Source: Brasenia schreberi
Taxonomy: Eukaryota; Streptophyta; Magnoliopsida; Nymphaeales; Cabombaceae
Direction: 5' to 3'
NCBI GenBank assembly: GCA_036023115.1
Contig: JAYKKT010000089.1
Coordinates: 14,121,501-14,185,500, forward strand
Length of the DNA: 64,000 bases
The notes below the pieces were generated by a model that was not told the origin of the DNA, ran no database searches, and saw only the letters and a program-made list of their open reading frames with translations. Positions 24,701 through 36,700 of the stretch are shown here, piece after piece; the stretch's first letter is position 1; every line of letters begins with the position of its first letter. A program made the translations under genes and the position numbers.

Positions 24701-27700
24701 CACATTTGAGAGAATTGCCAGCAGTTTGGAAAACAGTATTCAACACTTAATGTCTTTAAATGAATGGTTGGAGAGTGGATGCATCATATAGGCATAGCGA
24801 GAGCATTGTACGGAGGCACATACACATGTGCATACCCCATAGAACTTAGCTGTACTCAAGGTCTTTTAAGTTGAGATAAATTGCATTTGATTTCAAGGGA
24901 GATTTCCATACGGATCATTGTGTGAGTGGAGCTATATGCCCTGTATGAACAATGAAATAAGTAACAATACAAGTTAACAACTAACAAATTTCAAGATTAT
25001 AGGCATGAAGTTGCTGTGGATGGAATCCCTAACAATACAAGTTAATAATGAACTTGAAATCGAGAAGTAGCTCCCACTGAATAGATGGGAAGAGAAGAAA
25101 AAGAAACGGTTAAATAGTTGCAGATTTTTCTATGCGCATACCTGGAGATGGTGGCGGCGAGAGGCGGGAGCGGCTGGAGATGGTGGAGGCGAGAGGCGGG
25201 CACGGCTGGAGGCGGTGAGAGGCGGGAGCGCCACGGACGACAAGAGAGAGGGAGAGCGACAGACGCGGGCTGGAGGCGGCGAGAGGCGAGAGCGGCTGGA
25301 GATGGTGGCGGCGAGAGGCGGGCGCGGCTGGAGGCGGCGAGAGGCGGGAGCGCCACGGACGACAAGAGAGAGGGAGAGCGACAGACGCGGGCTGGAGGCG
25401 GGAGCGGCTGGAGATGGTGGCGGCGAGAGGCGGGAGCGGTCGGAGGCGGAGAGAGGCGGGAGCGCCACGGACGACAAGGGAGAGGGAGAGCGACAGACGC
25501 GGGCTGGAGGTGGCGAGAGGCAGGAGCAGCTAGAGATGGTGGCGGCGAGAGGCGGGCGCGGCCGGAGGCGGGAGCGCCACGAACGACAAGAGAGAGGGAG
25601 AGCGACAGACGAGGGCTGGAGGCGGCGAGAGGCGGGAGCGGCTGGAGATGGTGGCGGCGAGAGGCGGGTGCGGCTGGAGGCGGCGAGAGGCGGGAGCGGC
25701 TGGAGATGGTGGCGGCGAGAGGCGGGTGCGGCTGGAGGCGGCGAGAGGCGGGAGCGCCACGGACGACAAGAGAGAGGGAGAGCGACAGACGCGGGCTGGA
25801 TTAGGGTTCCGTGAAACCCTTTATATACGTTGGGTCGGGTCGATCTGGATCGACCCGATCCAAAGCGGATCCGACCGCTTACAGAGCTATAGCGGGCCGC
25901 TATTGCGGCCCGCTATAGCGCTGTAAGCGGCGCTAACTCCACCATGGCGGGTCGCTCGCTAAGGACGACCCGCTATAGCGATTGCGGGTCCGCTAAACCG
26001 CTATAGCGCGCTATAGCGGCCGCTATAGCGCGCTATTGATAACTTAGGCATTTTTAACATCCAATTGATATATATTCTATTTTTTAATAGCACAAATAGA
26101 GATCAATATACGAACAGTAGTCATACGAGCAATAAGAGCAAAAGTTTCTATCAATCCCATATTCTTGAAAATACCCTTTAGCTATAAGTGTTGCTTTGTA
26201 CCCTTGAATAGATCCATCACTATGAGTTTGGACCTTATATACTCTCCTACAACCAATAATTTTCTTATCTTTGGCTTTAGGTATAATCTCTCAAGTATTA
26301 TTCTTTTCTAGACTTCTAATTCATCATTCATAGCTTTTCTCCATTCTAAGTTATTTTTTGCTTGGTCATAGTGTTTTGGTTGAAAGATACTTGATATCAT
26401 TGCTATACGGTTTCTATGTTGTGGTTGAAATGTTTTATAAGACACAAATCTTTGAGGAGACTTTATGACTCTTTTGCTAGGAATTTTTCCTTACATAATA
26501 ATGTTCAAAAGGTCTTATGATTTTTTCTCTAGTTTTCGGATCGTTAGGTTCATACTCTAGTTAGACCATATTTTCCTCTTGCGCTTCTTCATTGTTATCT
26601 AGCCTATCATCCCCTATTTCATCCAAAAACGTATAACTATCTTGGGTGTTTTGTGAGTATCTCCATAATAATGTTCATTTTCAATGAATTTGACATCTCT
26701 AAACACAAAGTTTATCTTCTTTTGGGTTGTAACATCTATACCGTTTTTATTAATACCATAACCAAAAAATACACATTGAATAGCTTTGGAACCTAATTTG
26801 TCATTCTTATCTGTATAAATATAACATTTATGATTGAGTTTATTTGAATACAATTTTTCAACAGGAGAACAATTTTCTACTTTGGTCGATGACATCCTAT
26901 TTATCAAATACACAGAAGTTAAAGCGACTTCGGTCCATAAGTATTTAGAAACTTTACTTGCTAACAACAAAGTTCTAGTAATTTCAATTATATGTCTGTT
27001 TCTTTCGGCTAAACCATTTTGCTGGGGAGTTTTTATATAAGATTTTTTATGCCAAATTCCATGTTCTTCAAGATAGTTTTGAAGTCATTTGGTAGATATT
27101 CACCACCAAAGTCGGTTCTTAAGATTTTGATATTAGTTTCAAATTGAGTCTGATAATATTGTGAAAGATCAAAAAGTTTTCAAAAACTTTTGATTTATGT
27201 TTCAAAAAATATATCAAAGTGTATCGAGTTAAATCATCTATAAATATAACATAGTAGGTCACTCTTCCTTTTGAGGTTATGAGAGAAGGTCCCCAAACAT
27301 CAGAGTGCACTAATTCGAAAGCCTTTTTTGTGATAAGGGTTTTTTTGCCAAATGGTACATATGGGTTTTACCAAAAATGCAATCTTTGCAAATAAAATCA
27401 TTCTTTCCATTAGTCTTTATCCATGGATAATTGTTCATTTTGCTTACATCAAGATACCCCAATCTTTTGCATTAAAGCTCAAATTCATTACAAGTAATCC
27501 AACTTCAAAATTTTACATAACTAAATTATCGATGTAGTAGAGGCCTCTTTTTCTATGTGTTTTCCTAATCACCTTCTTCGATAAATGATTCTACACTACA
27601 CATCCATTTGGTGAGAAGGTAACAATACAATCGTTATCACAAATTTGAGAAATAAAAAAAAGAATAAAATTTAATTTTAATATAAAACAATGTTATAAAA

Positions 27701-30700
27701 ATTGTATCATAATGATATGATACGATTTTATCGCATATCGTACGAGAATACAGTATGATACATACATACATATCACAATAAGTGATTTATCATATCGTAT
27801 AAGGTTGTATCATACCGTATCATATAATACAACCCTTATCATACGAGTTAATATTGATTTTTTCATAATAGACATTTATCACACCCGTATCACAACGTAT
27901 TATACGATATACTATGATATGGATACTGTATCATACAATACACCTTGTATCTCACGATATGGGATATTATGATATAAGATGATTTTGTTTATAAATTTTT
28001 TATGATATTTTATGTTTTTTGTGTTTTTTTAATGATTTTTTATTTTTATTTTCTGGTATCATATCGTACGATACGGTACAATTATCGCGTATTGGTGTCC
28101 CATGTGATAGGGCTCTGAAATGCTTTTTACAACATTGGTATAAAGCATACTTGATGTATTTTAAAAGAATTATTTTCTAGGTTACTAATTTCTTTAACAT
28201 TAAACTTAGTTCCATCGACCGTAAACACTTGTGCTCTAACTGGTATGCATTTGTCTAACAATTTATATTCATTTATTATATTAAAGGAAGCAAGAATCTG
28301 AAAACCATGACATATCTTGATTTTTGGAAGAGTTGATAATGCCGACCCGAAAATGCTTGCCTTCTCTTTCAATATTTCTTCAATATAGGCTTTGATTTTT
28401 TATGGTAGCATTTCTTTTTTGTTGTGAATGACAACTACATGAGGAAACCTCTTCAACAAGAGATAAAAGGTGGTTTTGATATGTTTACTCTTCTTGCAAT
28501 AATGACGACCAAGGCACAATATTTTTTTTGAATTGCCCGTTTCCTTCACTATTTTTGGTGTGTGGAGGCTTATATGGCTTTAAATAATTTTCAGGTCTAG
28601 ATATAAGAACTGCTTCTTTGTTGTCTCTTATGTTCCCCAATCTAGTCTTTTCCGTAACTAAATCGGTAAAGATCTCATAGCTTTTGAGTCTTGGTTTTTC
28701 TATATATCAAATTTGATCTTATGTTCTCAAATTTATTTTGTAATCCCGTATAAACAAAAAGAAATATTAGTTGTTAAGGTATTCTTGAAATTCATCTATA
28801 TTTTGAAGTTTTTTGAATTTGTCAAAACTTCCAAGTTGGTTCCATAAATCGAAAAACTCTTTTTTATAATCTCTAATGCTTATGAAACCTTGTTTGAGCA
28901 TTATTATCTTTTCCATCAAATTTATTTGAAAGACAAAATTGTCGGGAGTGAGTTTTCCTAAAGTATTCTCAAGTTTTAAAACATTATCAAACGTGCTAAT
29001 TCTATTACAAAGTTTTTCATCCACATTTTGACCAATAATCCATATGATTTTGACATTATACTTTTTTTTTGTCTCTTGCTTGAATTTCTCTTATATCTTC
29101 AGAAATTCAATCCCATTAAACCCTTCTTCTATCCATTTGGGCTCTTGAATTGTACCATCAATATAGTCCCAATAGTCAGATAAAATATTTTTTATGATAC
29201 GTGCCCAACTTGATAAGAGTTGTGAACCAATAAACAATGAAATGTCTCACCTTTTTCTTAACAACAATAAGAAAAACTAAGAATACCTTTATTTCCTCAA
29301 CTTAGCCAAATTTGACAATGTTCGCATAATCGACACAAATCCCAATGCAACTCTAAATAGGCCGTTTTGGCTATGATATCATATAAAAGTAGTACTACAA
29401 TCTTGCTAATGATGACTACAAAGACAAACACAAATGATTTATATATCCACATCCTCTATTTATAGAGGTTTTGTTACAGGTGAGAAGAGAGAGAGAGAGG
29501 GAGCTGCTGCTCCCAACGGCTAATAGTGTAGCCGTTGGGGGCTGTATTAGAGGGCCAATCCAAGCCAGCCTGTGCCATGGGCCTGCTGGGTCCTAATGGC
29601 TCAGTCCTATTACAAGTTAACAGTAATCATCCATGCCATACTCCTTAGGAAGCTTAAATGAGACGAAAAGAATGTGTAGCTTGAAAGTGGTTAGTGTTAT
29701 AAATATCATATTCTTGAAGGAAAATACGAGAAACTTACATATATCAGGAGATTAGAGGCATTCCTCCAATCTATCCCAAAACAGAAAATCGTGGCTGCAG
29801 CTGCCTAGCCTTCCTGTGCTTTTCTTAACTACTACTTAACCCTAATCCAACTATTTATAAGTACTATCTAACTTGAATGACTAATTTTTCCCTAATCTTA
29901 ACTAAGTACTACTAAATAGACATAAATAAGACCCATAACGACTACTATATGTGTTTAGTTAACAATATGTAACACTCCCCCTCAAGTGGGGTGAAAGATA
30001 TTAAGAACACCTAACTTGGATAAGGTATCTTTGAGTTGTCTGTTGCCAGTAGCTTTAGTTAGGAAACCAGCTCTCTGTTTTGTTGATTTAATATACTCTA
30101 ATTTGAATTCCTGATTTGTTATCTTCTCTCTAATGAAGTGACAATCTATCTCTATGTGTTTGGTCCTCTCATTAAATATTGGATTAGAGGAGATGTACAA
30201 TGCGACTTGGTTATCACAAATGAAAGCTGTCATTTGTATATATTCCTAAGTTGGAGCTCCTTAAGTAGTTGTTTTAACCAAATGAGTTCACAAGTGGCTA
30301 AAGCCATTGCTCGATATTCTACTTGACACTTAATCTTGCAACCACATTTTGTTTCATTTTGTTTCTTACTCTTCCATGATATCGGATTTACCTCCAAGCT
30401 GAATACACTGATACTCAAAAAGTGGATCTTCTATTGTAGGAGAGCAGCCCTTTGAGTCGGCATCCGAATATCGACAATGCAGGTATGAGCTTTATCTTCT
30501 ATAAATGAGGCTTTTTCGTGGAACTCTTTTAATATACTTCAGGAGATTGGAATGACTCGCATCCCAATGTCCTTCACAAAGAATGAGTTTAGAAAGCGAC
30601 TTACTACACTCATTGCAAAAAGAGATATTTGGACGAATATGATGAGGTAATTTTAATTTAAAGACCAATCTTCTATATTTTATTGGGTCCCGAAAGTGGT

Positions 30701-33700
30701 TCCCTTTTGATTTGGTAGAGAAGCTTGACATTAGGATCCATAGGAGTATCAATAGGTTTTGCATTCAATAAACTGTTTTCTGCAAGGATATCCATAGTGT
30801 ATTTTCTCTGAGTTAGGAAGATACCTTGTGTGGAATATAACACCTCTATTCTCAAGAAATAGTGAAGTCGGCCGAAGTCTTTGAGGTCAATATCATCACC
30901 TGTAACAATGATATCATCATTGTAAACTGTAAGAAATAATTTTGTACCTTTCTTGAAAGCTGCACACTGCATTACTAAATTGCTCAAACCATGCTCTGGT
31001 GATTGTTTTAGCCCATAGATAGCTTTATTCAGTTTGCACACTATATCATCAGATGCTTTAATATTCATTCCTAGAAGAAGTTTCATATATACTTCTTCAT
31101 TCAAGTCTCCTTATAAGAAGGCATTTTTGACATCTAACTGCCATAGATCTCATCCCAAGTTTATTGCCATACTGAGAAGTATTCTTGTGAAAGTAAGTTT
31201 TGCCATAGGTGTGAAGGTTTTATTGTAGTCAATTCCATATGATTAACTAACTATACCTTTGGCAACTAATCTTGTCTCATACCTTTTAATAGTGCTATAT
31301 GCCTTATATTTAATAGTGAAAACCCACTTGCAACAACAACAACAACAACAACAACTAAGCCTTTTCCCATACTAGACGGGGTCGACTACATGGATTCTTT
31401 GTTTCCGTAGATTCTATGTGTAACATCTCCATCAATTCTTTCATCACTCTGAAAAATTGACCCTATATTTAAAACTTTCTTTTTGGGGATGCAATGTGTG
31501 CCAATTTTAATTTCTATGTCCTCTGAGGTACCCACTTGCATCTCACTATATTTCTGTAAGGAGGAAGTTTTGTGATGGTCCAGTACTATTTTTCACAAGG
31601 ACATTCATTTCCTCTTCTATTACAGCTTTCCATAAAGGACACTTGTTTTCTTCTTCAAATTTTATAAGAATATTGTGTTTCTTAACATTTATAACAAAAG
31701 TTTGATAATTCTCAAAGGTATTAACATAGAAAACACAAGTAGAGATAGGATATCGTGCACAAGTACGTTTATCTTTGCGAATGGCAATAGGAATCTTCTT
31801 TTTCCACTGAGAATTGAGGATATGAGTCAGGAGAAATATCTTTAGTAATTGTAGTTTGTATGAATTCCTCTTGAGAGCAAATAATCTTCCTTGATCCTCT
31901 CTTGTACATCACGGTCTGCTTTGGTTCATTTGCCTTCTCTTTATAGTCACCTTCATTATCTTCTGCCTCACTAGGAACTAAGAGAAGTATATAAGGGGAT
32001 ATATTTTGAGAGGTGGTTGACTCTCCCTTGAGAAGAATAATAGGGAGTAGATTTTCTCTCTATAGTCATCTGCATTATCTTCTACCTCACTATGAACTAA
32101 GGAAAGTATATAAGGGGATATATTTTGAGAGGTAGTTGACTCCCCCCAAAGAAGAATAATAGGGAGTAGATTCTAAGAAGGTAACATCCATGGATACATT
32201 CAGTCTCTTAAGGATAGGATCATAACATTTATAACCTTTATTCGAATTCGAATAGCTAAGAAAAATACACTTCACAGACCTAGGATCAAGTTTATCACGA
32301 CCAAGTAGATGAATATGAACAGAATAAGTATAACCAAAGATTCGAGGAACTATATAAAAAGGTTTTGATTCCTTATCAAGACATTTTATTGGACTGTCAC
32401 CCTTGAGTGCACTACTAGGCGTCCTAATTATTAGATGGATAGCAGTAAGAACAACTTCTCTCTAATAAAATTTAGGTACATTATGTTGGTGTAAGAGAGT
32501 TCTGGTTACCTCAAGAATACGACAAATTTTCCTTTCAGTTATGTCGTTTTGCTGAGGTGTATAAGAGCAAGAAGTCTGATGAAGAATACCATGTGTGTGT
32601 AGGTATTCCTGTAAATGCCTACTAATATATTCTCCCCTATTATCTGAACGAAGAATTTTCATGAAAGCATTGAATTGAGTGAGAATAAATTTATGTATAA
32701 TTTGAAAGATAACAAAATCTTCTGATTTTGATTTCATTAAGTAAATAATTGTAAGACGCGTATAATCATCAATAAAGGAGACAAAATACTTCTGACCAAA
32801 CAATGAATTAACAGGACTGCACATATAGCTCAAAAGGTTGAGATCGCCTAAAGTCACTTAAAGGATAAGGAACTCTTTGGTGTTTCCTAAGTTGACACAC
32901 TTCACATTCAAACTGAGGTTTATTTGACTTGTCTCTAAGATAAGTTAAAACATATTAAAGCTTTGGCATAGGCAGATGACTTAGACGATAATGCTAAAGA
33001 TGAATTTTCGCGTCTTTAACAGTTGCAGCTGAAGCACTACAAGAAGTTATATATTGAAGGTGGTCCTCCAAGATGTATAAGCCCTTCTATAGACTACCAT
33101 GACCAAAGATTTTTCCTGTCTTCAGATCTTATTACACTACAATCATATAAGAATGTGAGTCATCTGTCAACTTAATTGACTCCTATTTTTTAAGAAGACT
33201 ATATTCTGAAAAATATGATGACTCTCCTACGATGTGATATGTAGCACTCGAATCAATAATCCAAGTTTTTGAATGAAAGGGAGAAAATTTGTTACCCTTC
33301 AAATTATGTGTTGCCTTTGCTCCTATAGACTAAGAAGAAGAGGGTTGAGGATGTTCCTATAATTTTACTTATAAGCCCTCTATCCTTTTAATAATTTCTT
33401 CAATGCCATCAGGACTGTGTATTGGATTTTCAACATAATGGGCAGAGTAGTGTGTTGGATTTAACATAATGGGCATAATAGTTTTGATTTCTAGAAAAAC
33501 CAGGTCTACCATGTAATTTTTAATAAATTTCTCTAGAATGTCTTGATTTACCACAGTGAGAACACAATTTTATCATTCTAATAAGAATGGAAACGACCAC
33601 GTCCACGTCCACGATTTTGTTGTCCACCTCTTCTACGATAATGCTAGTTTTTTCTCCTTATTTGAAGTGCATGTTGTTCAATAACAGAGGTGTTTTCCTT

Positions 33701-36700
33701 CTCAAGATTTTTGCGATCTTCTTCTCGAATTAATAATGAGTATACCGTGCCAAGTGAGAAGTTCTTCTCTGCCCAAAATGTTAATTTTTATTGACTCAAA
33801 TTCTGAATTTCACCCACAATAAATTAAATACTTTCTTCTTCTCAATTTCAGCATTTCTTTCAGTGTAAAAAAAACACTTTATATTTGTATAGAAAAGAAG
33901 TTCATCCCATAATCCTCGAAGATTTGGATAGTACTCACTAATAGAACGAGTTCCTTGTTTACATTTTTTATCTTTTCCAATATCTCGTACTCCTTTGCAA
34001 CATCCTTTTTATGTAAAAGGCTTCAGAGATTGCACACCAAATTTCATGGATAGATTCAAGAAACATAAAGGTTTTTGCAATTGATAGGATCATAAACTGA
34101 AGTAACTAGGATAATATCAATGAATTTTCTCCTCTCCAACCAGGGTATTGTGCATCATGTGTGTCTTAGCTCGGTATTTGACCCATTAGGTGAGCCCATC
34201 TCTCCCTTGCTATTAAAGTCAGTTCCACAGACCTACACCATTCTTAGTAATTTCTGTCATCTAACTTGGTTGTTTAATCTGAAAATTTTCCACTTTTCGT
34301 GTGTGGGATGTTCAGATATCATGAAAAGGCTTTCAACCCCCTTTCTTTTACCAGTCATTTATAAAAATAATCGAATAAACTGACTTCTCACAATTTGTTT
34401 TTTGTTTTTTCCTGAACAAATATCCAATCTTTAACACTTCAATTTTGAGAAGGTGGAATAACGTCACCAATCTGATACTTCTTATGCTAACGGTCTTAGT
34501 TGGTACATCTGCTTGCCCTTAGAGTGAACAACTGAACAGATAGTAGATTGAATTTCTAGGCCCCACAGTCTAGGTAGTGATTTCAATCACAATTGATATT
34601 TGGCTGCCCTTGACGTCAGTCTCCAATTTGATGCCCCTTCGAAATTGACGATGAACTTCTAGCTGCACCTTCAACCACTAGCGAACGTTGCTGCTGCTCA
34701 TGGACAGTTGCTGCTCACAATGCGCTATCGACCAAAACTCTTGGTCTGCAATCAACAGAAGACATTGGTTGTGTGAAGACGTTCCCTTCAGACTGACGCA
34801 GTCTTCACACGTGTAGGCCTATCCTTAGGAATCAAAGTAGATACACAAACTGCCACATACCAGAGTTCTTCTTCATATTTTATTCTTTCTCAATAAAAAA
34901 AACTGATTTAACAGTTTTATAGGCTATGATACCATGTTATAAATATCATATTATTGAAGGAAAATATGAGAAACTTACAAATATCGGCAGATTGAAGGAG
35001 ATTGGAGGCATTCCTCTAATCTGCCCGAAAACATAAAATCGTGGCTGCAGCCGCCCAGCCTTCCTTTGCATTTCTTAACTACTACTTAATCCTAATCCAC
35101 CTTTTTATAAGTACTATCTAACTTGAATGACTAATTTATCCCTAATCTTAACTAAGTACTACTAGATAGACATAAACTACAATAAGACCCATAATGATTA
35201 CTATATGTGTTTAGTTAACAATATCTAACAGTTAGATGCTTTCTTGATCAATTGGTTACAACCCTTGAATGTCCATATTGATGGATACCCAAGTAATAGA
35301 GAATCTTTACCATGACTAGGATATTCATATCGACATATGGACCAAAAACTAAATGCTGACGTGAAGTAATTAGTGGCCCTTATGGGGGAATGACTATTAT
35401 CATATATCCCTCTTGATATATGCATGTTTGTGTCTTTAATTATTAAAAAGAATTTGCTGTACTATCTTGTTGGGTGTGGTTGAATCTTTTAGTTCCTATT
35501 TAGTTCTTGTTGCATTTCTGGGGTTTCATCATATGATAAGGGCTTAACTAGATGCTTGTTTAAAAGGCTTTGGTTGAGATGAAAGAGCTTCGTGATGACT
35601 TGAATGCGAGAAGGTTGGAAATTGAAAAATTGCAATCAGAGTTGATCAAGAGAGAGAGAGAAGAATCCGCCCAAGCTTCAGAAAGCATGTCAAAACGTAC
35701 TGCTGCCCTAGAGAAAGAGAATTCTGACCTAAAGGTTAGTCTCCTTATCCATGTTCTGCCATAGCATGATTTTGGGTAGGATTGCAAATGGCTCGCACAT
35801 TGGGATGATGTGTTGATACGAAATTATTTTCCAGGATTGTGGAATGTCAAAATTTGGGGGTGAATTTACGTCTTTTTAGATTCTAGATTCTTTTACATGT
35901 CTTCCCTGTATGAGCATGCATCTGAGATTGCAAATGATACCACTGCCAGCTTGTTGTGATCCTATTTCTTTAATTGTATCTTTTACATACTTCGACTATT
36001 TGATGCCTTACTGTATCCTCCTTTGTTTCCCATGCGCTGCGTATGTTTGTGGGAATCAGAAATTGGTCATCTGTTCTTTCTTTGAATATGGCAAACGGCT
36101 TTTATATTTTTAGGATGTTGTAATATTGTTCAGAGATTGAAGATAATTTACTGAAAGGATCTCAGCAATAGATAACCAGATTTTGGCTCCAGTTCCAGAT
36201 TCACCTGCCCATGAAAGCTGTGTTATCTTACTTCAGGGTTCTCTTCAATTTGTTGTTCTCATCTCAGGGAGGAAGCCTTACTAATCATGCATACTCTATC
36301 CAAAATATAAATGCAAAAAGATTGCTGAAATAGAGGCAATCTAACAAATGTACTTGTGTTTTGTGTAAAACTTGAAAAAATTTACCATTGTTGGATGTTT
36401 TATTGTTATGGCTTACTGGATGCTGGACAATGTCTTTGCTGGAAAGTTTGGCAGTTTTGGTGGTTGAGTAGAGATATTGGGAGAAGATCTCTAGTTGTTA
36501 GGTTTCTCAGGCTCCTCATTTTCTAGAACATCGATGCTTTTTTTAACAAAGGATAGTTTTTCTCAAATATGCAACATAACTCTGGTGAAAACCATGGAAT
36601 TGTTAGTTCATCTCAGTTCTTGTGGTTATTACTTACTCCTGATCTATTCAAATATAGTCTTTTGCACAAAGCCCTTCCAAGTTCTTAAAGACTACAAACA

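Larger units (their letters stand above)
21129..26047 (-). mobile_element. hAT DNA transposon, 4.9 kb, with 8-bp target duplication
   Basis: GCATTTTT at 21121-21128 and 26048-26055 is a perfect 8-bp target duplication, the hAT hallmark. Terminal inverted repeats read CTATGTTGTCAATAGCGG (left) and CTAAGTTATCAATAGCGC (right, complement): 15 of 18 bases agree. Inside are a 410-bp hairpin (21427-21836), a spliced minus-strand transposase gene (22203-24613) and a GC-rich tandem array (25144-25800). It sits in the second copy of the LTR-3 tandem duplication and is therefore younger than that duplication. Confidence 0.95.
19690..29030 (-). pseudogene. Broken copia polyprotein of LTR-3
   Basis: Minus-strand order from the right: gag (29024-28767), degraded zinc knuckle and protease region (about 28520-28130), integrase (HSDVWGP at 27310 downward; LINRMSS..., 26970-26614), reverse transcriptase (26400-26060, continued at 21128-20240 because of the nested hAT and the duplication), an intact YVDDMIIT box at about 20322-20345, and RNase H ([21 protein letters not shown]) near 19735-19800. 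Frames are broken repeatedly. The domains match LTR-1 in type but the LTRs differ. Confidence 0.85.
19076..29622 (-). mobile_element. LTR-3: copia retrotransposon with nested insertions, golgin intron 6
   Basis: LTR-like repeats at 19076-19418 and 29382-29622 share the AGAGAGAGAGGGAG tract, CCCAACGGCTA, and the terminus ACAAGTTAACA. GGCTATGATATCA (29369-29381) is the complement of the primer site, so the element is on the minus strand. Left and right flanks (AAATC, GTAAT) do not match. Nested within it are a tandem duplication of ~550 bp, a 4.9-kb hAT element and a 450-bp MITE. Without these the element would be about 4.6 kb. Confidence 0.88.
29982..34860 (-). pseudogene. Broken copia polyprotein of LTR-4
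   Basis: Minus-strand order: gag with a damaged zinc knuckle ([14 protein letters not shown], followed by a stop and [13 protein letters not shown], about 33590-33480; the last Cys is lost), integrase (32857-32462, with [12 protein letters not shown] and [11 protein letters not shown]), reverse transcriptase (31104-30673), where the YVDD box reads Y-N-D-D before IIVTGDD at about 30902-30925, and RNase H ([20 protein letters not shown] near 30390; [16 protein letters not shown] near 30130). An RTE insertion (31333-31529) and a 119-bp tandem duplication also disrupt it. Confidence 0.87.
29695..35230 (-). mobile_element. LTR-4: copia retrotransposon in golgin intron 6
   Basis: LTRs 29695-29974 and 34935-35230 (TGTTATAAATATCATATT to CTAACA) flank a minus-strand copia internal region. 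GCTATGATACCA (34923-34934) is the primer-site complement. GTTAG occurs directly before the left LTR (29690-29694) and after the right (35231-35235), a perfect 5-bp target duplication. Only 72 bp separate it from LTR-3. Length 5536 bp. Confidence 0.94.

Noticed and set aside
25118..25926. Long open frames of up to 228 codons on both strands
   Set aside because: They come from the stop-free GC-rich tandem array and have Arg/Gly/Glu repeats only; no domain or start context.
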